Shown here: positions 37,606 to 47,508 of the stretch, in pieces
How the letters are laid out: every line of letters starts with the position of its first letter
How positions within the stretch are numbered: position 1 is the first letter of the stretch
Source of the DNA: Mycobacterium celatum
Lineage (GTDB): Bacteria; Actinomycetota; Actinomycetes; Mycobacteriales; Mycobacteriaceae
NCBI RefSeq assembly: GCF_002101595.1
Contig: NZ_LQOM01000035.1
Span: forward strand, 62,001-126,000
Direction of reading: 5' to 3'
DNA: 64,000 nt
Position numbers and translations under genes: made by a program
Notes under the pieces: generated by a model
Database searches by the model: none
Seen by the model: only the letters and a program-made list of their open reading frames with translations
Told to the model about the DNA's origin: nothing

Positions 37606-38259
37606 ATGAAAAGCCGGTTCCAGTACGAGCTGTCGGGACTAACCGCACAGCTCGCACAGATGTGTGTCATGGCCGGGCAGGCAATGAACGATGCCACGCT
37701 CGCCTTGCTACAGACCGACGCGGGCGTGGCCGACGGTGTCATCCTGCGTCACGAGGACATTTCGGCGATGGGTTCCAGCGCGGAGGAAACCGCGTTCCTT
37801 TTGCTTACCTCGCAAGCGCGGATGGCCGCCGACCTGCGCTCGGTCGTCAGCGCGCTCCACATCACCACCGATGCGGAACGCATGGGCGAATTGGCGGTGC
37901 GGGTTGCCGAGATCGCACGCCGCCGCCGCTCAGGCCACGCGGTGCCCGACGAAGTGGTCGGCCCGATCGCCGACATGAGCGCATTGGCGGTGGCACAAGC
38001 CCGAACAGCCCAGGAAGCGTTGCTGTCCGGAGACCGACGAACGCCCGCGCACGCGCTGCATGACCATGCCGTCGTCAAGGAGTTGCACCGCCGGCTGCTG
38101 ACGGGGCTCATCGACAAGGGCCGGGCCGGCACTGCCGACGTCGACGTTGCCCTTGCGGGCTGCCTATACGAGCACTTCTCCGACCACGCCGTCCACATCG
38201 CCCGCCACGTGGTTTCCGGACACCCTGCACACTACGAGCGTCCGGCGCTGAGCGGCTAG
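37606..38259 (+). CDS. PhoU/PhoY family phosphate regulator
   Basis: A 217-residue all-helical protein with the two PhoU three-helix repeats: ELSGLTAQLAQMCVMAGQAMNDATLALLQ, the second-repeat helix ADMSALAVAQARTAQEAL, and the metal-binding EETAF and ERMGELAV type segments. PhoU (PhoY1/PhoY2 in Mtb) couples the Pst phosphate transporter to the SenX3-RegX3 two-component system. No pst genes are nearby. Its stop is 4 nt from the convergent Eis-like gene. Confidence 0.9.
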   Translation: MKSRFQYELSGLTAQLAQMCVMAGQAMNDATLALLQTDAGVADGVILRHEDISAMGSSAEETAFLLLTSQARMAADLRSVVSALHITTDAERMGELAVRVAEIARRRRSGHAVPDEVVGPIADMSALAVAQARTAQEALLSGDRRTPAHALHDHAVVKELHRRLLTGLIDKGRAGTADVDVALAGCLYEHFSDHAVHIARHVVSGHPAHYERPALSG

Positions 38260-38263
38260 CACA

Positions 38264-39493
38264 TCAAAAGAGCGTGCCGCAATACGGTGCACGCTCGGTA
38301 CAAAAGGCCGCATCGAGGTCATGTAGCGCACCAACATTCAGCTCGGTGATGCGATTCGCTCGATGCAACTCCGAGGCGCGATGCGCACCCATGTAGATTG
38401 TTCCCAGTTCCCCCAGCCCGATTCGGATGTCCGGCGATCCTTCATGCGGGACGCATTTGCCGACGCCGTCACGGGTCTGCAGCAAGAACTGTCCCCCGGC
38501 GACGCCCAGCGGATCCATGACGTCCAGCACCACGTCGACGTCGGCGGAGTACACGCGTGCCCCGAGCGCCTCGGGCACATTCATGATCCTCAGCCAAAGG
38601 AAATCACCCAGGCATGTCGTCTGGGCGGCGGCCTGGTCTTGGAATTTGAGCGGAAGCGGATCGTCGACCGGGACCTCGATCTCGATACTGTCGAACATCT
38701 CCAAGCCCGACAACGTCGCAAGAAGCTCGGTGTGGGCTTCGTCCGTGACAGGGCAGAAATCTTGGATCACCACAGAGCCGAAAGGTGGCCGAAAGGCATG
38801 CGCCGGTGCACCAACCACGCGGTACGTCAGGAAGCCGTCGGGATGGATGACGAAATTGAGCGACGATCCGTTGTCGCGCTGCGTCACTCGGTCTTCCAAA
38901 AAGTCGGCCCACCACGCGCTGTCCCGGCTCAGGGCCCCGGGTGTTTTGGCGCACCATCGGTCATAAATCTCGGGTAAGTGGCTTTCCGCCTGGGCGGCAC
39001 GAACCTCCCGGGCCGGGTTTTGCGTGGGCGCAGCCCGCAGTCTTGTTGAATGCGGATCGATTTGGTACGTCCGGGCATAACTTGCCACGCCGGCGCCCAA
39101 GATTTCGTAAACTGGCGGCCGGGTCGGAACACCGCACAGGATCGGATAACCACGGTCTTGAAGTATTGCGAAGCCCTGGAAGCTGACCTGCTGCCAAATT
39201 CCCCTTCGCTGATGTGTTGCCGCGACCGTGATCATCGCCAGCCATGCGGCCTCGAGGCTGGCACCACCCGGCACGGTGAGCCGCAGCCGGTAGTACAGAG
39301 AGGTACCGACCAGGAAAGGGTGCTCCGGATCGGAGATATCCTCGGCGACCAGAATGTCCTCGGGTTTGACCTTGCGTTTCCAGGCCTCGATATCCCGCGG
39401 CTCCACAGAATTGCCGTATACCCGGGCCTGGTTCTCGTAGACCGCATCCAAGTCGTCGTCGTTGGCAAATCGAATTCTGATCGTGTCATCCAT
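38264..39493 (-). CDS. Eis-like GNAT acetyltransferase
   Basis: A 409-residue protein of the Eis family (enhanced intracellular survival). It has two fused GNAT domains and a C-terminal SCP2-like domain: LTVPGGASLEAAWLAMITVAATHQRRGIWQQ holds the CoA loop, then LWLRIMNVPEALGAR and LYY/GAHRASELHRANRI as in Eis. It ends in CGTLF with a terminal Phe, the position whose carboxylate acts in catalysis in Eis. Eis acetylates aminoglycosides at several positions and also host proteins. It is a divergent homologue, so the resistance phenotype is uncertain. Confidence 0.9.
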   Translation of the reverse strand: MDDTIRIRFANDDDLDAVYENQARVYGNSVEPRDIEAWKRKVKPEDILVAEDISDPEHPFLVGTSLYYRLRLTVPGGASLEAAWLAMITVAATHQRRGIWQQVSFQGFAILQDRGYPILCGVPTRPPVYEILGAGVASYARTYQIDPHSTRLRAAPTQNPAREVRAAQAESHLPEIYDRWCAKTPGALSRDSAWWADFLEDRVTQRDNGSSLNFVIHPDGFLTYRVVGAPAHAFRPPFGSVVIQDFCPVTDEAHTELLATLSGLEMFDSIEIEVPVDDPLPLKFQDQAAAQTTCLGDFLWLRIMNVPEALGARVYSADVDVVLDVMDPLGVAGGQFLLQTRDGVGKCVPHEGSPDIRIGLGELGTIYMGAHRASELHRANRITELNVGALHDLDAAFCTERAPYCGTLF

Positions 39494-39662
39494 GGAGTTT
39501 CAGCTCGCCTTACTGGTCGAGGCCTCTTAAGGGTGCAGCTTCGGTCTGCGTACCCACCCGGCGACGCGGCCAACCACGATGACACCGGGCCATGCGTGGT
39601 CCGGCAGCCCGGATCGGGTATAGCGGTAGGGGCCGGGAAATCGACCGCGGGAGGACGCCGAG

Positions 39663-42008
39663 ATGCTGCACGCAATCACCCGACTGGCCATCGCGGCGCC
39701 GCGACGCATCATCGGGGTCGCCGTCGTGGTGGTGCTGGCGGCCGCCGTGTTCGGGGTCCCGGTGGTCAACAGCTTGTCGGCCGGGGGTTTTCAAGACCCG
39801 ACGTCGGAGTCGGCGCGGGCAACCGAGCTGCTCCGGGACAAGTTCGACCAAACCGATCAGAAGATGATGATCGTGATCACCGCACCCGCCGGCGCCCGCA
39901 GCGATCAGGCGCGCCGCGTCGGCACCGACATCGTCGACCAGCTGAAACGGTCGCCGTGGGTGCTCAACGTGTCGTCGGCGTGGACGTCGCCGCCGCAGGC
40001 CGCCGCACGGTTGATCAGCAAGGACAACAAGTCCGGACTGATTGTCGCCAACCTCAAGGGCGGAGAAAACGACGCGCAGAAGTACGCCAAAACGCTTTCC
40101 GCACAACTGGTGCACGACCGCGACGGCGTCACCGTGCGCGCAGGCGGCATGGCTGTGGCGTACGCGGAGGTGAACCAGCAGAACGAGCGCGACCTGCTGA
40201 TGATGGAGGCGATCGCGATTCCGCTGAGCTTCGCGGTACTGGTCTGGGTATTCGGCGGTCTGGTGGCGGCCGCACTGCCAATTGCCTTGGGCGGACTGGC
40301 CATTGTCGGCACCATGTCGGTGTTGCGGCTCATCAGCTTCGCCACCGACGTGTCTACGTACGCGCTGGATCTGAGCATCGCAATGGGTCTCGCGCTGGCC
40401 ATCGACTACACCCTGCTGATCATCAGCCGCTACCGCCAGGAGCTGGTGCAGAGCAGCAGCCGTGAACAGGCGTTGTTTCGCACCATGGCAACCGCCGGGC
40501 GCACCGTGCTGTTCTCTGCGACCACTGTCGCGTTGTCGATGGCGGTGCTGATGGTGTTTCCGATGTACTTCTTGAAATCGGCCGGCTACACCGTGGTCGC
40601 CACGGCAGTCATTGTCGCGATAGCGGCCGTCGTCGTGACCCCGGCGGTCATCGTGCTGCTGGGTCCTCGGCTGGACGCGCTCGACGTGCGTCTGCTGGTG
40701 CGGCGACTGCTGCCCGCGCGGCCCGACTACGCGCGCAAACCGGTCAACCCGATGTTTTGGTACCGCTCAACGAGATTCGTGTTGCGCCACGCCGTCCCGG
40801 TCGGACTGAGCGTCGTCGCTCTACTGCTGTTGCTGGGGCTCCCGTTTTTGGGGGTGCGCTGGGGTTTTCCCGACGAACGCGTGCTGCCGCCGTCGGCGCC
40901 GTCGCGTCAAGTCGCCGACATGCTGGATCACGATTTCGCCGTCGACCTGGGCACGTCGCTGTTCGTCGTGGTCCCCGACGCCCGTGGGGTAAGCCTCGCC
41001 AACCTGGAACGCTACGGCGCCGAGCTGTCGCGCGTGCCGGACGTGCCGGCGGTGACGGCGCCGACTGCCACGTTTGTGAGCGGACGCCGGGTGGGCCCTC
41101 CCGGCGCGCCAACCGGCGTCGCGCACGGCAGCGCATTCTTGACGGTCGCCAGCACCGCGCCGCTTTTCTCGCACGCCTCGAACTCTCAACTCGATCGGCT
41201 GCACGAGGTCGCCGGACCGGGCGGGCGGTCGGTGCAGATAGCCGGGCTGGCCCAGACCAACCGCGACAGCGTCGACGCGCTGACCAAGCGATTGCCGACG
41301 GTGCTGTTGCTGATCGCCGTCATCACCTTCGCGCTGTTGTTCTTGCTCACCGGCAGCGTGGTACTGCCGCTGGAGGCGCTGGTGTGCAACGTGTTGTCGC
41401 TGACGGCCGCGTTCGGCGCCATGGTGTGGATCTTCCAGGCCGGTCATCTGGGCGCACTGGGGACCACCCCGACGGGAACATTGAATGCCAACATCCCGGT
41501 GTTGTTGTTCTGCATAGCATTTGGGCTGTCCATGGACTACGAGGTGTTCTTGGTCTCGCGGATCCGCGAGTACTGGCTGGCCTCCGGAGCCGCCCGGGGA
41601 TTGCCGCCGGGTGCGGCCGATGCGCGCGCCGCCAACGACGAGAGCACGGCGTTGGGCATCGCCGGCATCGCCCGGGTGGTCACCGCCGCCGCACTGGTGA
41701 TGTCGATTTCATTCGCCGCGTTGATTCCGGCACACGTGTCGTTCATCCGCATGCTCGGCCTCGGGCTGACTCTTGCGGTGCTGGCCGACGCCACCCTGGT
41801 GCGAATGGTCCTGGTGCCGGCCTTCATGCACCTGTTCGGTCCGTGGAGTTGGTGGGCGCCGAAACCGTTGGCGTGGCTGCACGAACGGTTCGCGCCCGGC
41901 GAAGCCGCGGCCGCCAAAGTGGCGCGCCGACATTGGGTGACCGAGGCGCCGACGCCCGCGGAAGATCTCGATCAGGAGCCGGCTTCCGCGGTGACGGAGG
42001 GCAGTTAG
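39663..42008 (+). CDS. MmpL-family RND transporter
   Basis: A 781-residue inner-membrane RND-type lipid exporter with 11-12 membrane segments and two large periplasmic loops (residues ~35-165 and ~385-520). Proton-relay motifs are visible as LAIDYTLLIISRYRQE in the first half and GLSMDYEVFLVSRIREYW in the second. The cytosolic C-terminal tail is short and acidic. The substrate is unknown; MmpL11- or MmpL13-like proteins are plausible relatives. GGGAGGA lies upstream of ATG 39663. Its stop overlaps the convergent DMT gene by 4 nt. Confidence 0.93.
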   Translation: MLHAITRLAIAAPRRIIGVAVVVVLAAAVFGVPVVNSLSAGGFQDPTSESARATELLRDKFDQTDQKMMIVITAPAGARSDQARRVGTDIVDQLKRSPWVLNVSSAWTSPPQAAARLISKDNKSGLIVANLKGGENDAQKYAKTLSAQLVHDRDGVTVRAGGMAVAYAEVNQQNERDLLMMEAIAIPLSFAVLVWVFGGLVAAALPIALGGLAIVGTMSVLRLISFATDVSTYALDLSIAMGLALAIDYTLLIISRYRQELVQSSSREQALFRTMATAGRTVLFSATTVALSMAVLMVFPMYFLKSAGYTVVATAVIVAIAAVVVTPAVIVLLGPRLDALDVRLLVRRLLPARPDYARKPVNPMFWYRSTRFVLRHAVPVGLSVVALLLLLGLPFLGVRWGFPDERVLPPSAPSRQVADMLDHDFAVDLGTSLFVVVPDARGVSLANLERYGAELSRVPDVPAVTAPTATFVSGRRVGPPGAPTGVAHGSAFLTVASTAPLFSHASNSQLDRLHEVAGPGGRSVQIAGLAQTNRDSVDALTKRLPTVLLLIAVITFALLFLLTGSVVLPLEALVCNVLSLTAAFGAMVWIFQAGHLGALGTTPTGTLNANIPVLLFCIAFGLSMDYEVFLVSRIREYWLASGAARGLPPGAADARAANDESTALGIAGIARVVTAAALVMSISFAALIPAHVSFIRMLGLGLTLAVLADATLVRMVLVPAFMHLFGPWSWWAPKPLAWLHERFAPGEAAAAKVARRHWVTEAPTPAEDLDQEPASAVTEGS

Positions 42009-42916
42009 CGGGTCACGTGCGTCAGCTGCAGGCGCCGCCGGGATCTCTCCTCGGCGCCCATACGCGCGGCGATGGCCTCCACGCGCGCGAGCTGGACGAT
42101 GGCGGTCATCATCGCCAGGGCTGCGAGCGTCAGACCGACCATCCCGGCGGGACCGGTGTTGAGCGTTTCACCCAGAACGACGACACCCAGCACTGCGGCC
42201 ACCACCGGCTGCGACACCTGCAGCGTCGGCATCGACGCGGTCAGCGGCCCGGCCCGAAAGGCCGACTGGCTCCACACCAGACCCCCCAGCACGGCCAGGA
42301 GGCAGGCATACAACTCAGGTGCCCACACCAGCGCCCATCCGCCGTCGCCGAGCCGAGCGACCACCTCCTTGGTGAGCACCGCGAAAACCCCCCAGAGCGA
42401 GCCCGACACGAAGGCGAACAACACTGCGGCCACGGCGCCACCCCGGATGCGGCCGACCACCACGCATCCGGCCAGCAGCGGCCCCAACACGACGGCCACA
42501 GCGGCCCAGGTGTGCAGCGATGCGCTGGAACGACCGGCCTGCGGGTGACCGACGGTGACGATCACCGCCACCGCAGCAGTCAGCAGGCCGGCCCAGAACC
42601 ACTCCTGGCCGGTGACCGCGCGCCGCGACAGTCGCGCGTTGATCGGCAGCGCGAACAGCAGCGAACACGTCAGCAGCGGCAGGACCAACAGCACCGAACC
42701 CTGACCCAGCGCGGCCGCCTGTAACCCGATGCTTGCGATCAGCACCAGGGCGCCCAACCACCAGCGGCCATCGCGCAGCAGCTTCGCCAGCAATTCGATG
42801 TGGCCGACCGGTCTGTCACTGATCCGGTGCGCCGCTCGTTGCTGCACTACGTCGCCGATCGCCACGCACAGCGCAGAACTCAACGCGAGCAGGGCCGCGA
42901 GCTGCATCGGGGTCAT
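42005..42916 (-). CDS. DMT-superfamily membrane transporter (EamA-like)
   Basis: A 303-residue protein with ten hydrophobic segments in two pseudo-repeats of five, the DMT/EamA pattern ([60 protein letters not shown]). LGETL near the end of the second half is a common EamA motif. It probably exports a small metabolite or drug. The C-terminus is basic. It is divergent from rtcB with 68 bp between. Confidence 0.88.
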   Translation of the reverse strand: MTPMQLAALLALSSALCVAIGDVVQQRAAHRISDRPVGHIELLAKLLRDGRWWLGALVLIASIGLQAAALGQGSVLLVLPLLTCSLLFALPINARLSRRAVTGQEWFWAGLLTAAVAVIVTVGHPQAGRSSASLHTWAAVAVVLGPLLAGCVVVGRIRGGAVAAVLFAFVSGSLWGVFAVLTKEVVARLGDGGWALVWAPELYACLLAVLGGLVWSQSAFRAGPLTASMPTLQVSQPVVAAVLGVVVLGETLNTGPAGMVGLTLAALAMMTAIVQLARVEAIAARMGAEERSRRRLQLTHVTR

Positions 42917-42984
42917 GGGCCCTGGTTACCCCATTTTTCGCGGCTACGAGAACCACATACCGCGGAAGAAGCGCAGGATGGGGT

Positions 42985-44421
42985 ATGCGGATCTCACCGT
43001 CAGCGCTGATAGCGGAAACACCGTTTCGCTTCCGAATTGACCGATCCGGCGCCATGTTGGTGCCCGGAGTGATCTTCGCCTCGCGCTCGCTGCTGCCCGA
43101 GACCAACCTGGACCCGCTGCTACAACAAGTGGCGAACGTCGCGACCCTCCCGGGCATCGTCGAGGCGTCGTACGCGATGCCGGACATCCACCTGGGATAC
43201 GGGTTTCCGATCGGTGGCGTGGCGGCCACCGATGTGCGCGACGGCGGCGTGATCTCGCCCGGCGGAGTCGGATTCGACATCTCGTGCGGTGTTCGGCTGC
43301 TGGCCGCCGACCTCGACCGGCAGGACTTCGGCCCGGTGGCCGGCAAGCTGATGGACGCGTTGAGCAAGCGGATCCCCCGGGGTGCGGGACCAGGGGCGGT
43401 GTGGCCGGATGTGAGCGGCAGTGAACTGGACGCCGTGCTTCGCGGCGGTGCGCGCCATGTGGTCGAGCACCGTGGCGGCTCTGCGCTCGACTTGGACCGC
43501 TGCGAAGACGGCGGCGCGTTCGACGACGCCGACGCCGGCGCGGTGAGCGAGCAGGCGCGCGCACGGGGAATGCGCCAGCTCGGCAGCCTCGGCTCGGGAA
43601 ACCACTTCCTGGAAGTTCAGGCGGTGGCCGAGCTGTTCGACGAGCCGGTTGCCAAGGCGTTCGGGCTGCGCGTCGGGCAGGTTTGCGTGATGATCCACTG
43701 CGGCTCGCGTGGCCTCGGGCACCAGATCTGCACGGACGAGGTGCGTGCCATCGACCGCAGCATGGCCCGACACGGCGTTCGCGTTCCGGATCGCCAGTTA
43801 GCCTGCGCACCAATCGATTCCGGCGACGGGCGGCGTTACCTGGCGGCGATGTCGGCTGCGGCCAATTACGCTCGGGCCAACCGGCAGCTCCTCGGATCGT
43901 CGGCAAGCGATGTGTTCAGGTCGATCACCGGGACGAAGCTGGAACTGGTCTACGACATCTCGCACAACCTGGCCCGCATCGAGCGGCATGAGGTCGTCGG
44001 CCACACGCTCGAGCTCTGTGTTCACCGCAAGGGTGCGACCAGGGCGTTGCCCCCCGGACATCCTGATTTGCCAACGGATTTGGCTGACGTCGGGCAGCCG
44101 GTGCTGATTCCCGGCTCGATGGGGACGTCGTCGTATGTGCTGGCCGGGGTGCGGGGCGGCGCTGCGTTTCATTCGACATGTCACGGCGCCGGCCGGCGGC
44201 TGAGTCGTCATCAGGCGGCCCGCTCGGTGTCGCCGAAGGCCCTGCGGGACCAACTCGAGCGGCAGCAGGGAATTCAGGTCAGGGGCGCGTCTGCCCGCGG
44301 GCTGGTCGAGGAAGCGCCGTCGGCCTACAAGGACGTCTGCGAGGTCGTTGCCGTGGCCGAACAGGCCGGTCTGTGCCGCACGGTTGCCCGACTGGTGCCG
44401 CTGGGCGTGGTGAAAGGCTGA
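42985..44421 (+). CDS. rtcB: RNA-splicing ligase RtcB
   Basis: RtcB joins RNA 2',3'-cyclic phosphate or 3'-phosphate to 5'-OH ends using GTP and Mn2+. The 478-residue protein shows the metal and guanylylation sites: GFDISCGVR (Cys ligand near 94), [10 protein letters not shown] near 199, [10 protein letters not shown] near 232, [11 protein letters not shown] near 325 and [11 protein letters not shown] with the guanylylated histidine near 398. ATG 42985 gives the normal N-terminus. The archease gene follows after 2 nt. Confidence 0.96.
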   Translation: MRISPSALIAETPFRFRIDRSGAMLVPGVIFASRSLLPETNLDPLLQQVANVATLPGIVEASYAMPDIHLGYGFPIGGVAATDVRDGGVISPGGVGFDISCGVRLLAADLDRQDFGPVAGKLMDALSKRIPRGAGPGAVWPDVSGSELDAVLRGGARHVVEHRGGSALDLDRCEDGGAFDDADAGAVSEQARARGMRQLGSLGSGNHFLEVQAVAELFDEPVAKAFGLRVGQVCVMIHCGSRGLGHQICTDEVRAIDRSMARHGVRVPDRQLACAPIDSGDGRRYLAAMSAAANYARANRQLLGSSASDVFRSITGTKLELVYDISHNLARIERHEVVGHTLELCVHRKGATRALPPGHPDLPTDLADVGQPVLIPGSMGTSSYVLAGVRGGAAFHSTCHGAGRRLSRHQAARSVSPKALRDQLERQQGIQVRGASARGLVEEAPSAYKDVCEVVAVAEQAGLCRTVARLVPLGVVKG

Positions 44422-44423
44422 CC

Positions 44424-44840
44424 GTGGCCGGCAGCGGGCATCGAACGGTGCCGCATCCGGCCGATGTGACGATCGAGGCGTGGGGACCCACACGCGAGGC
44501 ATGCCTGGCCGAGGCGGTTGTCGGGTTGGCGGCCAGCTTCGTCGACCTCTCCGATGCGACCCCCGTCGACACCGTAACCCTGGAAATGGCCGCTGACGAC
44601 GACGAGGACCGGCTGGTGGCGGCGCTCGACCAGCTGATCTATCTGGTTGACACGCAAGGAGTTGTCCCGCTGCGCGCCGACGTCGACATCGGTGCGCAAA
44701 CCTTCCGGTTGACCGTGTCGGTGGCGTCGATAGACGAGGTCACACCGATCGGCGCGTCGCCGAAGGCGGTTGCTCTTTCCGGACTGGAGTTCCGGCACAT
44801 CGGCAACGAGTGGCGCTGCCGCGCGACGATCGACGTGTGA
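44424..44840 (+). CDS. Archease-family RtcB cofactor
   Basis: A 138-residue protein of the archease family: HPADVTIEAWGPTREACLAEAVVG (the D-x-x-x-E-A-W segment), LEMAADDDEDRLVAALDQLIYLVDTQ (acidic metal site, leucine-rich helix) and a C-terminal beta-strand region. Archease speeds RtcB turnover. GTG 44424 lies 2 nt after the rtcB stop, so both are translated from one mRNA; a longer frame upstream overlaps rtcB. Confidence 0.93.
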   Translation: MAGSGHRTVPHPADVTIEAWGPTREACLAEAVVGLAASFVDLSDATPVDTVTLEMAADDDEDRLVAALDQLIYLVDTQGVVPLRADVDIGAQTFRLTVSVASIDEVTPIGASPKAVALSGLEFRHIGNEWRCRATIDV

Positions 44841-44843
44841 CAG

Positions 44844-46313
44844 CTAAGCTGCCAGGGAGACAGGCTTTTTGGCGAACCGCAACCCCTCGTCGTCGACCTT
44901 GCCGCGCCTGATCAACTGCACGTCGAGCAGATAGTTCTGGTTCAGCCGCCACGGCTTGCGTGAGCCCTGCTTGGGCAGCTCGTCGAGTTTGCGCAGCACA
45001 TAGCCCGGGGTGAACTCCAGGAACGGCCGCTCCTCGACGTCCGGGGCCGGATCCTCGGGCACGACGACGTCGTAACCGTTGGCGTCCATGTAATTCAAGA
45101 TGCGGCAGACGAACTCCGACACCAGATCGGCCTTGAGCGTCCACCCTATGTTCGTGTAGCCGACCGTGTAGGCCAGGTTGGGCAGGCCCGAGAGCATCAT
45201 GCCCTTGTAGGCCATCGTCTGGGTCAGGTCCACCTCCTGCCCGTCGACCGTGCCGGTGGCGCCACCGAAGAGCTGCAGGTCGAGACCCGTTGCGGTGACA
45301 ATGATGTCAGCGGTCAGTTCACGGCCCGAGCTGAGCTTGATGCCGGTCCGGGTGAACCGGTCGATGGTGTCGGTGACCACCTCGACTTTCCCGTGCCGAA
45401 TGGCGCGGAACAGGTCGCCGTTGGGCACGACACACAGCCGTTGGTCCCACGGGTCGTAGCGGGGGCTGAAGTGCTTTTCGACCTCATAGCCTTCGGGTAG
45501 CTGGCGTTCGACAAGCCCCATCAAGATCTTCCGCATCCGCTGCGGGAACCGCCGGCACAGCTGATACAGCGCCACCTGCAGGACCACGTTCTTCCACCGG
45601 ACGATGGTGTAGGCCTTGCCGTCGGGCAGTAACCGGTTGAGCCCGGCGGCGATTGGGTCACGCTCGGGCTGCGAGATGATGTAGCCCGGCGAGCGCTGCA
45701 GCATCGTGACATGCTTAGCGCCCGAATTAGCAAGTGCGGGAACCAAAGTCACCGAGGTAGAGCCGCTCCCGATGACGATGATGTTCTTGCCGGTGTAGTC
45801 CAAGTCCTCGGGCCAGTGCTGCGGGTGGATGATCGGGCCGGTGAAGTCCTCCGCGCCGGGAAAGGTTGGCGAGTAACCCTGCTCGTAGTTGTAGTAGCCG
45901 CTGCACAAAAACAGGAACGAGCAACTGATCGTGGTTTCCTGCCCCCGCGTCTCGACGCGCACGCTCCAGCGGCTCTCCGCGCTCGACCAGTCGGCGCCGA
46001 CAACCTTGTGGTTGAACCGGATGTGCTTGTCAATGCCATACGTGGCCGCGGTGTCCTTGATGTACTCCAGGATCGACTGGCCGCCCGCGATGGCCTGGCT
46101 GCCGGTCCACGGGCGGAAACGGAAGCCCAAGGTGTACATATCTGAGTCGGAACGGATGCCCGGATACTTGAATAGGTTCCAGGTGCCGCCCATGTCCGGC
46201 CGCTTCTCCAGGATGGCGTAGCTCTTGGTGGGACAGCGCTCCTGCAGATGCCAGGCGGCACTTATCCCCGAAATGCCGGCTCCCACGATTACGACGTCGA
46301 AGTGTTCGCCCAT
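44844..46313 (-). CDS. ethA: EthA-like FAD-containing Baeyer-Villiger monooxygenase
   Basis: A 489-residue protein, the length I recall for Mtb EthA (Rv3854c), and closely similar along the whole sequence: FDVVIVGAGISGISAAWHLQ (FAD site), MGGTWNLFKYPGIRSDSDMY, NIIVIGSGSTSVTLVPALA (NADPH site), WDQRLCVVPNGDLFRAIRHGKVEVVTDTI and ADLVSEFVCRILNYM. EthA activates ethionamide and related thioamides. ATG 46313 gives the EthA N-terminus; ATG 46328 would add five residues. In Mtb a divergent tetR-type repressor (EthR) lies next to it; here none is adjacent. Confidence 0.92.
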   Translation of the reverse strand: MGEHFDVVIVGAGISGISAAWHLQERCPTKSYAILEKRPDMGGTWNLFKYPGIRSDSDMYTLGFRFRPWTGSQAIAGGQSILEYIKDTAATYGIDKHIRFNHKVVGADWSSAESRWSVRVETRGQETTISCSFLFLCSGYYNYEQGYSPTFPGAEDFTGPIIHPQHWPEDLDYTGKNIIVIGSGSTSVTLVPALANSGAKHVTMLQRSPGYIISQPERDPIAAGLNRLLPDGKAYTIVRWKNVVLQVALYQLCRRFPQRMRKILMGLVERQLPEGYEVEKHFSPRYDPWDQRLCVVPNGDLFRAIRHGKVEVVTDTIDRFTRTGIKLSSGRELTADIIVTATGLDLQLFGGATGTVDGQEVDLTQTMAYKGMMLSGLPNLAYTVGYTNIGWTLKADLVSEFVCRILNYMDANGYDVVVPEDPAPDVEERPFLEFTPGYVLRKLDELPKQGSRKPWRLNQNYLLDVQLIRRGKVDDEGLRFAKKPVSLAA

Positions 46314-46684
46314 AGCCCACGGTAGCAACAGATTGAGCAGCGGTTTTGGTTATCCGGCACGGCCCCGGGTGGTCGCCGCTTGCGGGGGTGACCGGGATCG
46401 CGGCCATTGCCGATGTGCCAGCTGACACACCAGATGAACCCAAACAGCGCACAGATGATCGACGTCGTGAACACCAAAACCGGCAACGCCACCCACGACG
46501 GGTTGTCGAACTTGCGGCCCATCCAGTCGGCGGCGCGAGCAAGCCAGCTGATCCGGTGCGTGCGGTGCGCATACCCGGTCCACAGCATCGATGCGGCTAC
46601 CACTGCCGCGGCGATCGACAGACCGATCACCTGGTTCAGCCCGGCACCACGCGCCGGCGCTTCGGCAAGAACAGCTACTCCCAC
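46289..46684 (-). pseudogene. 5' fragment of a membrane protein gene, truncated near ethA
   Basis: The frame opens at ATG 46684 and encodes two or three hydrophobic segments (GLSIAAAVVAASMLW, VALPVLVFTTSIICALFGFIW) and CVSWHIGNGRDPGHP. I recall this WHI-x-GRDPG stretch at the start of a larger actinobacterial membrane protein of about 300-400 residues; here it breaks off right after it into an Arg/Pro-rich tail that overlaps the ethA start. It looks like a gene cut short by deletion. Confidence 0.5.
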
Positions 46685-47077
46685 GTCATTGCCTCCCGAT
46701 CAAGACCACGAGTCTCAACTAGCGGGACAAGGCGTCGCTCACCCGCTGACACCACGCGCTCAATCTAATGAGCACGGATGTTCACTGAAAGTGACCGTAC
46801 CACCACAATACCGATGCTCAAGCACTTAGCTGGTTTTGCCAGCTAGAGGTACAGGCGTTCACTCATCGAGGGTGAGCAGGGCGTGGTCGACATGCGCCGC
46901 GGAACCGCCAGTGCCCCCCGGTTAGCCCGTCGCGGCAGACCGTGCCGCGACAGCGCAGGGCAGTGCGCACGCCACGGCCACCGCCGTTTCGGCGGCGGTG
47001 ACGACGTCAGCGTCGCCAGCTAGACCAGGGCGGTGATCACCCACCACAGCAGGATTTCGGTCAGCGCAGCAAACCGG
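46685..47077. other. 393-bp non-coding region with three inverted repeats
   Basis: No gene is visible. It contains three hairpins: TAGCTGG/CCAGCTA at 46837-46855, GTCGCGGCA/TGCCGCGAC at 46929-46951, and ACCGCCG/CGGCGGT at 46980-46999. The last lies 78 nt beyond the stop of the ChaB-type gene and may be its terminator. The first, with AT-rich surroundings, could be an operator. A 24-codon hydrophobic frame overlaps the stop of the ChaB-type gene on the minus strand and is probably fortuitous. Confidence 0.5.
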
Positions 47078-47491
47078 TCACCGGGCCCGGGCACGACGGT
47101 TGGCCTTCTTGATCGCGTCGACCAACTCGGCCTTGTTCATCGTGGAGCGTCCCGGAACGTCGAGCCGGCGCGCGACGTCGAGCAGATGCTTCTTGCTGGC
47201 GTTGGCGTCGACGCCCTCCGCCGAGGGGATCGGGTTGCGCAGGCCACCACGCTCCGCACGCTTGTCCGACGGGCCCTTCTTTTTCTTCGGCTCCCAGTGG
47301 TCGCCGACCTTTTCGAAACTGCGCTTGAGCGCGGAATAGGCCACCCGGTGGGCCCGCTGCTCGCTGCCGTACTCTTCGGCGGCCGCATCGTGCGCTTTGG
47401 CGAACGTTCGCTGGGCGTTGGCGCTCGAGCGCTGAAGTGTGCTGGGCAGCTCGCTCTTCTTGGCTTTGCCGCCCTTCGTCGTCTTGGGCAT
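47078..47491 (-). CDS. ChaB-domain / Rho-N-like protein
   Basis: A 137-residue basic protein. The N-terminal ~75 residues match ChaB (LPSTLQRSSANAQRTFAKAHDAAAEEYG, RVAYSALKRSFEKVGDHW), and the C-terminal ~40 residues a Rho-N/SAP-like helix-loop-helix (KKHLLDVARRLDVPGRSTMNKAELVDAIKKAN). ChaB-type proteins may bind nucleic acid or regulate cation transport; the role is not known in mycobacteria. AGGAGG lies upstream of ATG 47491. The membrane gene at 47509 is 17 nt upstream, so they share a transcript. Confidence 0.85.
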   Translation of the reverse strand: MPKTTKGGKAKKSELPSTLQRSSANAQRTFAKAHDAAAEEYGSEQRAHRVAYSALKRSFEKVGDHWEPKKKKGPSDKRAERGGLRNPIPSAEGVDANASKKHLLDVARRLDVPGRSTMNKAELVDAIKKANRRARAR

Positions 47492-47508
47492 GAATCCTCC
47501 TTGTTTTC

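Noticed and set aside
47013..47085. 24-codon hydrophobic minus-strand frame overlapping the end of the ChaB-type gene
   Set aside because: GTG start without ribosome-binding site, too short to judge; likely fortuitous.
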